NCBI RefSeq assembly: GCF_014898055.3
Contig: NW_023601212.1
Coordinates: forward strand, 44,442,329-44,506,328
DNA: 64,000 bases
Reading direction: 5' to 3'
Origin: Talpa occidentalis
Taxonomy: Eukaryota; Chordata; Mammalia; Eulipotyphla; Talpidae
Every line of letters starts with the position of its first letter. The first letter of the stretch is position 1. The position numbers and the translations under genes were made by a program. The notes beneath the pieces are model-generated. The model had not been told where the DNA came from, ran no database searches, and was given only the letters and a program-made list of their open reading frames with translations. Below, piece by piece: positions 1-10,365 of the stretch.

Positions 1-108
1 CCCATGCTGAACCCCTTCATCTACAGTCTGAGGAACAAACACATAAAGAGTGCCCTGACAACATTCATTGCAAAGAAAAATACAAAAAGACAATTGTTCC
101 AGGGATGA
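1..108 (+). pseudogene. Olfactory receptor C-terminal fragment (cut by window edge)
   Basis: Frame 1 reads the seventh transmembrane/C-tail signature of class II odorant receptors ([13 protein letters not shown]), continues with a basic tail and stops at TGA 106-108. The upstream part of the gene lies outside the window, so whether the gene is intact cannot be judged. ORs are G-protein-coupled receptors of olfactory neurons with a single coding exon of about 310 codons. The tail and the 3' flank match, inverted, the 3' end and flank of the OR pseudogene at 5,947-6,795. The two are therefore paralogues in one cluster. Confidence 0.85.
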
Positions 109-2050
109 AGAAGCACCCATAATTTTAGACTTTGGGGACTAATTGTCAGAAATTGGACTTAATTGATCAAACTAAGAAGTGGAACTTGCTTTTTTTTCAC
201 ATCATGGAATTTCCTCTTGGACCTCAATTTCTCTGTGTTATTGATGTAACTCACCTTACTAAACTCTTAAGCCCTTTTGATGTTTAACAGCTATTCCCTT
301 TGTGGTTTTCCTAATTTCCCAAATTTATTCCATTCTAACACCAGAAAAATTTAGACATTCCCATTCATTTAATATGACAACATGAATTTCTTACAATGAT
401 TCCTCCCAATGTCATATCACATACCAAATATACTTTTTGTTTGTTGTAGTTAAAAGTCAAGTTCTGCTATTCCTATGGCAAGCAAACTTCACCTGATGAA
501 CAAGGAAGCTTATATTATTTTATAACAGAGGAAGGACTATAACAAAGTTCTTCAGTTTTGAGTGTGCCATCCTTTTGTGTTCACTATATTAGCCACCCTT
601 CTGACAATAAGGACACTAACTTACAGTAGACTCCATAGCACAGTAGGTTTTATTCTCCTCCTTAGGATCTTGTTCTCCTTCAGCTCAGTGTATGTGAAGC
701 TTCCCTTAGTCCAAGCCAACATGATTATCACACATTCAAGTCTTCACTGAGAGATGTGCTTTAATAAATTTGTTGACCTGTTATGACCTTAGGATCACCG
801 ATAATCTTCAATATGGTGAGAAATTTTAATTATATATATATTATATTACAATGCAAAATGTTCTCATTTCATGTAGTACATCTACTTCTACAGATAATCA
901 GGATACACATCTGTGAATAAGGGAGATAAAAGTGATGGGAATTGAAAAAAATGTTTTTGATGTATTGTTATGTCTCTGAAATCTTCCAATGCTGCTAATG
1001 CTAAGACTGCTTCTTTAACACTTAAAGTAAAAAACTTCCCTCATTTTTTTCATAAGGAAAAGGCTAGTGAGTTAATGCTATTATATTATCATAATTACAT
1101 ATCTCCATTACATGCAGAATTATATCATCTTTTGTAATGAAAGGATGACTATAAGAGATCTTCAATTCTTGTCTGGAAATGCAATTTGGGTGATCATTTT
1201 CCTACAAAAACACCACCTCTTCTAGTTACCTGGAAATTAGCTGCATAGAATTTTTAAATACAGTTGTCTGAAACTAACATAACAATGAATGCCAAGAGAA
1301 ATCCAAAGCAGTGCAGGTTATAACTCCCCTCACTTCCATTCACTGTAACTATGGTATCATCTACTGCTATTGACATACCATCCTACATGCCTTGAGGACC
1401 AGGAAGAGTGTGTGATGAGCTGCTCTGCCCCAGCTGGGTTCTGCAGGGTTTCACAGGCAGTCTGAGTCTCTATGTTGTGCTTCTGAGTTTAGTCCAGGGC
1501 GATGCCTGTGCCTGGGGGGGAGGTCAGGAGTATATGCAAAATTCACCATATTTATGTATCTACTCTTATCTATTTCTTCAGGAAAAAAACTATCAAAAAT
1601 GAATTTATTTCATTTATTTCTGTGATTTCTATTTCACATCTACTATTTCCCTTTGTTCTGAAGTAGAAGTAATAGCTCTCACCTCTGCTCACTTGAATCA
1701 GTCACCTGTTTGGTTAACCTTACTGTGATCCAGGAATCTTAAAAGTTTTTCCTTTTAAGTATTTATTAGCATATACAGAATAATATAAGTTGTACATATT
1801 TGCAATGTAGCTTTTTATGAATAGAGTCATACAAAACTATAATACATGTTGTATATTTCCATTTGTGTCTAATTCAAGAAAGTGTGTGGTAAGATTTATC
1901 TGAATTTCATGAATTCTTAAAAATGCATTTTCCCAGAGACTCATTTTCTTTATTTTTGAAGGTAATGTGGGATAACAACTATCACTTTAGATGAATGTAG
2001 CTGCAAGAAATGGTATGGGTGAACTTTTTTTGTTGAATATAAAATAAATG
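109..2050. other. OR 3'-flanking DNA, paralogous to two other places in the window
   Basis: There is no gene here; the short ORFs have no recognisable family signature. About 109-340 matches, inverted, 5,390-5,660, the flank downstream of the OR at 5,947-6,795. About 440-2,020 matches, inverted, 13,100-11,720. Aligned landmarks include the CACCTGATGA...ATTTTATAACAGAGG block (490-530 against about 13,020-13,075), the block near 1,200-1,280 against 12,290-12,370, and the GATGAATGTAGCTGC region near 1,985 against 11,730. Copies are diverged, with small indels, and so are old. Confidence 0.7.
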
Positions 2051-2221
2051 TTCATAGTTAAGTTTTTTGGTATGTGTATTTATCTATGTATTTGTAAAAA
2101 GGGTTTATTTTATATAAACATGCACAGATGTGTGTACACAACAGGCTCAGATAATCTCATATTTTATGTTGAAAAGAAACTTGACAGAAAGTTGGAGAGG
2201 TTAGAAACAAAAACAATGAAT

Positions 2222-2526
2222 GGGGCCTCCCCAGTGGCGCAGCGGTTGAGCGCTGCTTTGCGAAGCTGCCCTCGGCCTCTGCGGCGCCGGTTCGATCCCC
2301 GGGTGCTCCCCAGCCACCAGAGGAGGGTCCCACATGGCGCGCAGACCTCTCCTGCCGCCCGCTGCTCCCCTCAGCAGTGTACTTTGGTCCTTCTGCCTGC
2401 TCTGCTCCCCGCTCTGGCTCTGGTGAATTATCTCACCCTCCCACACTTCTGAATGTACCCAGTGCATGTATAAACAAACAAACAAACAAACAAACAAATA
2501 AATAAAAACATGCCTCCATTAAAAAA
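2222..2526 (+). mobile_element. tRNA-derived SINE, full length
   Basis: The head has a pol III A box (TGGCGCAGCGG) and B box (GGTTCGATCCC). The body is shared by all SINEs of this window and is followed by an (AAAC)n/(AAAT)n tail. It is flanked by a 14-bp direct repeat ending in ACAATGAATG (2,208-2,221 and 2,527-2,540), the target-site duplication of L1-mediated insertion. The tail contains extra sequence, CATGCCTCCATT, before the final A run. Confidence 0.93.
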
Positions 2527-2741
2527 AAAAACAATGAATGTTCGAATTAACATGTAAATAAATGAACATAGAATTTAGACACAAACATATAAAGCAAGTG
2601 GTGGGCATATATTTAATGATGCATTTTTTATCATATTGTCACACAGGTGTCAAGTTTTCCTTGTTTTTATAGAGAAATTATTGATTTATATCATGATATA
2701 GATCTAAGGGGTAGAAGTTTACACCTCAATAATCACATGCT

Positions 2742-3006
2742 AGGGCCTCCCTGGTGGCACAGGGGTTAAAGACACACAGTTATCAAGCTATCATCAGCCA
2801 CTGTAGCACAAATAGGATCTGGCCAGCCAAGGAGGTGACCCACATGGCTCAGCAGACCTCTACTGTCTTGCCCAGTGTTCCCCTCAGCAGTGTATTTCAG
2901 TAGATTTGCCTGTTCTGGTCCTCATTCTCTCTAGTGAATCCTCTCACACCCACACCTCTGACTTACACCCCAGTTCTTGTATGCATAAATAAATAAATCT
3001 TTTTTT
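2742..3006 (+). mobile_element. tRNA-derived SINE, older subtype
   Basis: It begins GGGCCTCCCTGGTGGCAC, shares the CAGACCTCT...CTCAGCAGTGTATTTCAG body and ends in ATAAATAAATCTTTTTTTAA. It is clearly more diverged than the copy at 2,222. Confidence 0.88.
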
Positions 3007-3020
3007 AAAAAAAATTGCAT

Positions 3021-3132
3021 GTGGCCTCCCCTCGTGGCGGAGCAGTTGAGCTCTGGGCTGCAAGGTTGCAGCCTCTGCAGTGCTGGTTTGTTCCCTGCCA
3101 CCGGCGAGGGTCCCACACACACACACACACAC
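3021..3132 (+). mobile_element. Short CA-tailed SINE variant (tRNA head only)
   Basis: It has the SINE head (GGCCTCCCCTCGTGGCGGAG) through GAGGGTCCCACA, then a (CA)n run and an A run. The entire right half of the normal SINE is absent. It is flanked by a perfect 14-bp target duplication, A8TTGCAT (3,007-3,020 and 3,133-3,146), so it inserted in this short form. A second copy with the same end point lies at 61,797-61,911. Confidence 0.88.
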
Positions 3133-3456
3133 AAAAAAAATTGCATTCTATTTCACCAACTCACCACCTAAGTCCCAGGAATCCTCCCTGAGCTCCGTAC
3201 TCTGAGCTCTGTACTCCACTTTGCTCCCAGACTACCACATCCACCTTCTGGGAGCCTCACTCATAGTTCAATGTGCTCTTGCCCCTAGTGTTTTTACTCC
3301 TTTCTCCTTCTCCTCTCCTCTCAGTTGCCCAGATAATAGTCAGCTACTAAGATTTTCTTTGTCTAATGTTCTATTTGGTCTCTCTGTATTCCGCATGTAA
3401 GTGAAAACATCTGACATTTATCTTTCCCTCCCCTTCTGACTTTTTTTTTACTATTT

Positions 3457-3718
3457 TTAAAAGATTTATTTATTTATGCATATAAGAACTGGGGTACAGA
3501 CTAGAGGTATGGGAGAGCTAGAGGATTCACCAGAGACAGAGTGGGGAACAGAACAGGCAGTTAGACTGAAATACACTGCTGAAGGGAGAAGCAGATAAGT
3601 CAGGAGAGGTCTGCTGTGCCATGCGGGTAGCTCCCTGGCTGGGGATCAAACTCCTGCTGCAGTGGCTGCAGATAGCTTCATAGGTTGCATCTTAACCCTT
3701 TGTGGCACCAGGGAAGAC
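3457..3718 (-). mobile_element. tRNA-derived SINE, older subtype
   Basis: It is the reverse complement of the SINE consensus. It starts with the AAAGATTTATTTATTTATG tail, has a CACTGCTGAAGGGAG core and ends GGCACCAGGGAAG at the head. It lies within an old L1. Confidence 0.88.
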
Positions 3719-3809
3719 CATTTATTTATTTAATTTTTGTAATCCCTTCCAGCTATATCTACATTTTCACAAAAGTCATGATTCTATCTTTTTAACCACT
3801 GAGTACATT

Positions 3810-3852
3810 ATAGATAGATAGATAGATAGATAGATAGATCGATCGATCGATC

Positions 3853-3893
<41 letters not shown>
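3810..3893. repeat. (GATA)n microsatellite with a (GATC)n core
   Basis: This is a run of about 20 tetranucleotide units. GATA repeats flank five GATC/GATCGATC units near 3,838-3,856, so the centre is a self-complementary GATC tract. Confidence 0.95.
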
Positions 3894-4378
3894 GGCACAT
3901 CCTGTTTTAGTGTTTTGAGGAACTTCAACACAACTTCCGGAGAGTCTGGACCTGTCTAGATTCACCCAATATTGTTGAAGGGTAGTTTTTTCCCCACATC
4001 CTCTCCAGCACTTGTTGATTTCGGTGTTTTTATTATGGCCATTCTCACAGGTGTGAGACAAGGAAACAAAGAAAATCTCATTGTGTTTTGATCTGAATTT
4101 CCCTGATGGTAAGTGATAACAAATGGCAAACCTATTTTCATGTCTATTGACCAAGTGATATCTTCTTTAGAAGAATATCTACTTAGATCTTCTGCCCGTT
4201 TTATGTTTGGTTATTTGTTTAGTTATATAAGGTCTCTGAATACCATCAATATCAATCCCTGTCAGATGGATAATGTACAAATATTTATCCCTTCATTTTG
4301 GTTACTATCTTGTGTACTCTACAGGCTTTCATTTGATGAAGTCCCACTTATTTATATTCTCCATTGTTTTCCTTGTGG

Positions 4379-4968
4379 GTGAACTTCCCAGCTCACCTCT
4401 GGCTCCTCCGGGAGCCTTCTGCTGGTTTCAAGCAGTCTTTTCTGAAGAAAGGTCCCTGTTCAATGGAGTGTTGGTGATTTTTTTTCTGGTCACTAGGTGG
4501 TGCCAGAGATCTCTCCTAGTTTCCTTGGGGAGCTGTTTTTTTCACCCCGTGGGCCGGGGAACAGAGTGGGAGTGGTGGGAAAGGCCTCAACAGCTTTGGG
4601 GTGCTGTGTCTCCCTGTGCCCCACCGTCATGGGGAACCCACGCCCCGATTTTCATGCCCCAGTTGTCAGTTCCAAAGCCCTCAGGTGCAAGACGAGGGCT
4701 GTAGCCCAGTTCAGTGTCCACAGAAATGGCGCCTTTTGCACCCTGCTCCCATGTCCGGGCGTCTGGTTTCTGATTACTCAGTGAGGGACATTCACCTCAG
4801 TGAGGGCCCTGCGTGTCTCCCTGCAAGCCTAGGTCACAGGCGTGGGGACCTAGGCAGCCGTGATCCGCGTTTGCTTTTCAAGCTTGCTGCTTTTCTGCGC
4901 AAGCTTACCGGCTGGCCTGGGGCTGTGTGTAGGTCTCTGGGAGTCTTTGTTTTTCTCTAATGGCATTG
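4379..4968 (-). mobile_element. Isolated L1 5' UTR fragment
   Basis: It is the reverse complement of the GC-rich L1 5' UTR seen in full at 13,123-14,460 and 22,440-23,842. Shared landmarks are the CTCACCTCTGGCTCCTCC unit, CTAGGTGGTGCCAGAGATCTC, and GGGGAACCCACGCCCC. ORF1, ORF2 and the 3' end are missing. It abuts old L1 ORF2 sequence on its left. Confidence 0.85.
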
Positions 4969-4974
4969 ATCCCC

Positions 4975-5254
4975 TTTTATTTTATTTTATTTTTTGAGAT
5001 TTTATTTATTTATTCATACAAGAGCTGGGGTATAGGCTAGAGGTGCAGGGGTGAGAGGATTCACAAGAGACAGAGTGGGGAACATAACAGGCAGATATAC
5101 TGAAATACACTGCTGAGGGGAGTCACATGCAAGTCAGGAGAGGTCTGCTGCGCCATGTGGGTTGCTCCCTGGCCAGGGATTGAACTTGTGCTTGCAGTGG
5201 CTGTGGTTAGCTTCATAGGTTGCATCTTAACCCCTTGCACTATCAGAGAGGCCC
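4975..5254 (-). mobile_element. tRNA-derived SINE, older subtype
   Basis: Reverse-oriented copy with a T-rich tail (ATTTTATTTATTTATTC), the CACTGCTGAGGGGAG core and a head ending in CAGAGAGGCCC. Confidence 0.9.
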
Positions 5255-5670
5255 TTGATGCCATTTTCATTACAAGAAGTAATTAAAAGGGCGATGCATG
5301 TTGGTTCAATACATATCATCTGAAAAAAAATTATTCCAAAAATCCATTTTGTCTTATTATGTGAATAAGAATATTTTTTTTTCTGATTTAAGATTGGAAT
5401 CAATTTGGGAAAGTAGGAAAACCCCAAAGGGAAAAGCAGTTAGAGATCAGAAAGAGTAGAAAGTTTAATAAACTGAGTTACATAAATTGAATAGAGAAAT
5501 TGAGGTCCAAGAGGAAATTCCATGATGTAAAATAAAAAGCAAGTTCTACATCTCAGTTTTTCAATTAAATACAATTTCTGATTATTAGTCTCTAATGTCT
5601 AAAATTCTTCAACCCTAAGACAATTACCTTTTTGTAGTTTTCTTTACAATGAATGTTGTCAGGAACCTCT
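5255..5670. other. OR 3'-flank paralogous to 109-400, inverted
   Basis: 5,395-5,660 reads, on the minus strand, as the same sequence that follows the OR C-terminus at 109-335. Both have the AATTGAGGTCCAAGAGGAAATTCC block, the TGATGTAAAA block and GACAACATTCATTG. It holds no gene. Confidence 0.75.
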
Positions 5671-5946
5671 TTATTTAATTTTTAAAAAATCTTTTATTTT
5701 TTTTTAATTTATTCAAGCACTGGGTACAGTCAGAAGTGTGGGAGAGTGAGAGAATTCACCAGAGCCAGAGTGGGATCAGAACAGGCAGACTGACGAAATA
5801 CACTGCTGAGTTGAGCACCGGGCAGCAGGAGAGGTCTTTGCGCCATGTGGGACCCTTGCTGGTGGCCGGGGATCGAACTAGCACTGCAGAGGCTGCGGGC
5901 AGCTTCGCAGCCCAGTGCTCAACCACTGCACCACTAGGGGAGGCCC
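5671..5946 (-). mobile_element. SINE inserted at the 3' end of an OR pseudogene
   Basis: Reverse-oriented SINE with a tail beginning ATTTAATTTTTAAAAAATC and a head ending AGGGGAGGCCC. A perfect 10-bp direct repeat, AGGAACCTCT (5,661-5,670 and 5,947-5,956), marks the target duplication. The insertion separates the OR codons for the last residues (NKDI) from the rest of the C-tail, which continues at 5,660 downwards. Confidence 0.93.
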
Positions 5947-6795
5947 AGGAACCTCTATATATCTTTGTTCCTCAAACTGTAGATGAAGGAGTTCAGGATG
6001 GGTGTGACTACATTAAATTCACTGAGGCTACTGTGCTTGAGTGAGAGCTGTGGCAGCAGCAGAGCTAAGGTACACTCCCAGGGCTGTGCAGTAAAATAAG
6101 GAGACAACTGAGAGGTGAGATGCACAGGTGGAAAATGCTTTATATTCACCCTGATTGGATGGGATTGTAAAGGATATCACAGCGGGAACCATCACCCAGT
6201 AAGATAGACACAAAATAAATCATCATGTTAGTGAGAAACATATCAAGACAGGCCTATTTGACCCCCTGATTGAGTTCACAGAAAAAGTGTGGGATTTCCA
6301 CATTTGTACAGAAAGACAGCCATAACAACATTCAGCTTTATATTAAGGCATATAGAAAAATGATGAACCAGGAGACCAGAACCAGCATCCCACACAGCCA
6401 GGGATTCATGATGTCCATGTAGTGCAGGGGTGGCAGATGGCCACAAAGTGGTCATAGGCCATCATGGTCAATAGAAAGATGCCCAACCCTGCAAATAGTA
6501 TGAAAAAATGCAACTGGGTGAGTGCAACCTTTATAGGTTATGTATTTACTATGCATCAGCAATTTTGGGAGCGTGGAGGTGAGACAGATGTCAGCAAAGG
6601 ATAAGTTGGAGTGGAAGAAGTACATGGGAGTCTGGAGGTGGGAGTCTGAGTGGATGATGATCCGCTTTCTACCAAACTCAGTGTGATTAGATACCTGGCA
6701 GGGAAAAGCCCAAATATGAGGGGCTGCTGTACTACTACCTCTGAAAATCTCTGGAGAAGAAATTCTGAAATTTATGTATCATTTATTGGTTTCAT
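5947..6795 (-). pseudogene. Olfactory receptor pseudogene (OR7-like)
   Basis: The minus strand carries a complete but ruined class II OR reading. An ATG at 6,793-6,795 is followed within a few codons by a stop. The N-terminal [10 protein letters not shown] and PLIFGLF segments come next, then the EC1/TM regions in shifting frames. The end has [16 protein letters not shown], the TM6-TM7 loop and ILNSFIYSLRNKDI. Multiple frameshifts and stops rule out function. Similarity to the pseudogene at 24,823-25,716 (the [11 protein letters not shown] and GVYLSSAA blocks) puts both in one family. The family 7 assignment rests on remembered motif patterns and is an inference. A SINE has split its 3' end. 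Confidence 0.88.
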
Positions 6796-6877
6796 GCAGT
6801 GGAGCTAACTTTCAGGAAAAAGAAAAATAATAAGACTTATTTTAGCAAACATATTATTAACCTATTGAAATGTCTCT

Positions 6878-7354
6878 CTCTTTTTTTTTTTTTTGCTGTT
6901 ACTAATTTTTTTTTATTTTGTATATTTTTACATCATTTTTCATTTTTGTACAATGGATGCATTTTCATATTGGTTATAGTCCCCCTACAATTCCTACCCT
7001 CCCCTTGATTTGATCCCATTCTCTCTTCCCCCCAACCCCCCCCCTGCAGTGCATCTCTGGTTTATAGTTGCTTGTTGATTTTGATTTTTATTTTATTATA
7101 ATTAGTATTTTTCTGGTCCCTTATTTAGGTTTTCTAAGTTCCTGCTATGAGTGAGACCATCCGGCTTTTTCTTTTTTCCTTCTGGCTTATTTTGCTGAGC
7201 ATGATCCTTTCCAGCTTCATCCATGCTGCTGCAAATTACATGAGTATAAGCTATGGAAACAACCCAAATGCACAAAAACAGATGACTGTATCAAGAAGAT
7301 GTGGTACAAATACACAATGGAATATTACTCAGCAATCAAAAAAAGATAAACTCA
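6878..7354 (-). mobile_element. 5'-inverted L1 (twin-primed insertion)
   Basis: 6,878-about 7,242 is the L1 3' UTR and extreme ORF2 end on the minus strand, starting with a T run. From about 7,243 the sequence flips to plus-strand L1 (GCTATGGAAACAACCCAAATG to AAAAAAAGATAAACTCA). Flanks TGAAATGTCTCT (6,866-6,877) and TGAAATACCTCT (7,355-7,366) are a slightly decayed target duplication. This is the product expected of twin priming. Confidence 0.85.
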
Positions 7355-7494
7355 TGAAATACCTCTATTTTTATAAGGAGTTAAGTATAATACACTGTGT
7401 ATAGTTTCCTTTAGGGGATCTTCTGTGTCATCTCTGACACAGAAATTTGACCAATTTTATATTTTTTTCTCTTTAGGATCATTTTTAAAACTAT

Positions 7495-7990
7495 TTTAAT
7501 AGTAAATCCTTTACTTCAGGGGAAAAATGAATGTTGACTGTGCTTTAGGCACTATCTAGGCAAAGAGTTTTGGGCATTGTAAAATACAATTCCAATTCAA
7601 TAGTGAAGAAAGAATGTATAAGCACACAATAAAATTATATAACATTTTAGAAGTTGACACATAGTATAAAGCATAGGAAGACAAGTATAAATATAGGTCA
7701 AATAGGATTTTTAATTTTTCTTAGTTATTTAGATAAAACCTGTGGTCATGTCACATTTGAACAAAGACCTCGGTAAGAGATAAAAGGGAAACATTTTTTT
7801 ATTTCTGAGTTGAAATTTGCTAACCAAGTCCAAGACTAAGGCCTGTATGTGAATTAGGTCCCTTGTGTCTTCAAAGCTTAAGCTTATGCTGGGAACATAA
7901 CTCCTGGTATCCAGATAGTTGCTGTCATTCTTCACAGCAAGGAATCTAGCTGACTTCATGTGATAATAGAACATATCGCTGAACTCCTAA
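7495..7990. other. OR upstream flank, paralogous to 33,500-34,020
   Basis: There is no gene. Diverged similarity in the same orientation to 33,500-34,020 includes ACATTTGAACAAAGACCTC against ACATTTGAACAAGAACCTC and a GAAATTTGC/TATGCAAAC neighbourhood. Both lie upstream of an OR remnant on the minus strand, consistent with duplication of whole OR units. Confidence 0.55.
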
Positions 7991-9183
7991 GTTTTATGAC
8001 CCTTTGCTAAAATGATTATTAGTTTTTACTTCCATCATGTTAATAGATATAACTTAGTACCTCATTATAGTGTTTATCAATTATATATTGATAGATTGAT
8101 TTGTCCACTATAACCAGATATTAGAATTATATAAGGACTGTGTGATTTTATTTTCAGGACATCCATTCCCTGTGAAGTACATTTATGATCTCTGTCCTCT
8201 GTGGCAGACTGGGGTGTTGGTGGGGTTTAGTCATCTGCCCAAAGTTAAATCCATCAAAGTGAAGGCCCTTAACTGCAGTTCTGTGAGGGTATTACCAGGA
8301 CTCAAACTCGGGCAATGGTTCTTAGCCAGAAAATGTTTTTTTCCAGTGGGGATATTTGACAGTGTTACACATGGAATCCTGAAATTGATACCTCCAAGAA
8401 ACATGAACTTTTCTTGACCTATCATTGATTTCCAGAGGAAAGATTTCCGTCAAAAAGAAGAAATGACAAGAAATATCAAACATCATGTATTATTGGAGAC
8501 TGGGTAACCATCAGAGTTAGGGAGGTGTTCAGCATTAGCAGCCAGGCATGCCTACGCATGTACAGCCATGTTCAGGCATATCCACCTCTGGAAACCAGCT
8601 GAAACAGAGTTGGCCTGCTATAGACCATGAAGGATGAAACTCATAGAACTCGATGTTGTTTAATTAGGCGTTGGGTTCCACCAGCGGGGTCCTTGAGTTA
8701 CTTCTGGATCCTTGGGTTACTTCTGGAAAAGTTTCATCAGAGTTCCCCTTTCAGCAACATAAGTTGAGTTTATCCAGGAGATGAAGACATTTGCACAGAT
8801 ACAGGCAGGCAAAGCTTATTTTAAAAGGACAGATTAATTAGGAAAGGAGAAAAGAAAGAAAGTCACCTGCATGGATATGCTGGGGTGTTGGTTAGGGAAG
8901 GCAGGAGAGATTCACTGTGCCAGTACAGAAATTGTACAAATATAGGTCCTTTGGGGGGGGTCATCCTTTTGTGGAATTGTTATATAATATTAAATTAATT
9001 ACTTCTAGTGTGTGACTAAATTGATAAGTAAGGACCAGTGATTCTCTACAGTGGCCCTCTCCCTCCATATATTGCAACCTCTGCTTGGCAATCTTCATAC
9101 TTTCTCCAGTGTTCTGACACATTCTATATCAGTTGGCCCTAAGGAGTTTTAATTTCTATAGCTAATATAACTCTGTTAGTAAT
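7991..9183. other. Unassigned non-coding DNA
   Basis: No gene is recognisable. The open frames at 8,142-8,417 (+) and 8,231-8,425 (-) are mutual shadows without family motifs. Segment 8,230-8,390 has the character of an ancient interspersed repeat, but I cannot name it. 8,530-8,590 contains short imperfect GGCATGCC/GCATGTAC inverted repeats. Confidence 0.4.
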
Positions 9184-9446
9184 TTTTTAAGATTTATTTA
9201 TTTATTTATTTATACAAGCACTGGGTACAGTCAGAAGCGTGGGAGGGTGAGAGAATTCACCAGAGCCAGAGCAGAGAGCAGAACAGGCAGACTGATGAAG
9301 TACACTGCTGAGGGGAGCAGTGGGTGGCAGGAGAGGTCTGTGCACCATGGGTGACCCTCGCTGGTGGCTGGGGATCGAACCAGCATTGCAGAGGCTGTGG
9401 GCAGCTTCGCAACCCAGTGCTCAATGGCTGTGCCACCAGCGAGGCC
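9184..9446 (-). mobile_element. tRNA-derived SINE, younger subtype
   Basis: Reverse-oriented copy. It has the (ATTT)n tail, CAAGCACTGGGTACAGTC, the CACTGCTGAGGGGAGCAG core, a B-box region GGGATCGAACC and a head CCAGCGAGGCCC. Confidence 0.93.
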
Positions 9447-10365
9447 CTCTGTTAGTCATTTCTATCCTTCCTCTAGTTTTTGGTCTTGGGACACCTCCCT
9501 CCTAAATTTTCTATTCTTACCACGTAGGATTGAAACTAATCTAAACTAATCTAATCTAACACCTGATGCTTAATTAACATTGCATCTGATTTGCATATTA
9601 TTGGGCCAATTGGTAAACAGTTTATCTTACCTGATTTTCATAGTTGACTCCAAGAAGAACAAGATGGACTTCCAATCCTGATTTGTATAACCATTCACAG
9701 ATAAAACTAAACTGTCTTTTCAATAGAATATAAATCCTACCCAATCCAGGGAGCTCAGGCATATTATTCAAAGAATCTTGAGTCAAATATCCCAGCTATA
9801 GTCCTAATAAGTCCCCATGTAATCATATTTTACCTCATAAAAAGGAAGATAAGCCATGATTATCCATTAAAAAAAATGCCCTCTTAAACTTGAAGAGGGA
9901 GAAAAAAATAAAAAGTATCAGAGTTTTGAAATGCTACACTCAGTCTTGGAATCTGGAGGAAGGACCATCAATCAAGGACACAGAATGGTGACAATTCAAA
10001 CTGAAAATAGAAAAGTCACAGAGTCTCTTCTGAGCTTCCAGAAGTAACCAGTCTTGTAGGCACCAATGAGACACCAGTTTTGGACATCAACAACTGTAAA
10101 AGCACATACTTGTTCCCTTTTGTGTGGACATATTTTATGGAAGCATGAGAATCTAATACAGACAATTATTCAATACAATTTGGAGAGTGAAGCAAGGACA
10201 TGGTGGAATAATCTCTTTCTCCAAACTTTCCTTCAGCACAACTAAAATAGCAATTGTGACACACACATTTCCTCCACAGTTCATTGGCAGCATGGCTGGA
10301 TCAACTTACTGCTTTTGCTAAGGTGGGTGCTCTGCTATTCACTATGTTTCAAAGAAGGGAGAGGT
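9447..10365. other. Unassigned AT-rich DNA
   Basis: I see no coding signature. There is a small CTAAT pentamer run near 9,537-9,560. Confidence 0.4.

Larger units (their letters stand above)
3147..4376 (-). mobile_element. Old L1 3' part, interrupted by a SINE
   Basis: 3,150-3,456 is L1 3' UTR and the end of ORF2 on the minus strand. After the SINE at 3,457-3,718, homology continues from about 3,720 to about 4,376 through the ORF2 C-terminal region. It is diverged and has many stops. A GATA microsatellite has grown inside it. Confidence 0.75.

Noticed and set aside
2048..2497. ORFs of 134 codons (+) and 98 codons (-) over the SINE
   Set aside because: They are readings of the GC-rich SINE body. 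Equivalent ORFs appear at every well-preserved SINE copy (for example 29,123-29,836 and 59,958-60,205) and encode no recognisable protein.
3792..4154. 120-codon ORF with SIYLSIYL repeats
   Set aside because: It is the GATA microsatellite translated within a dead L1.
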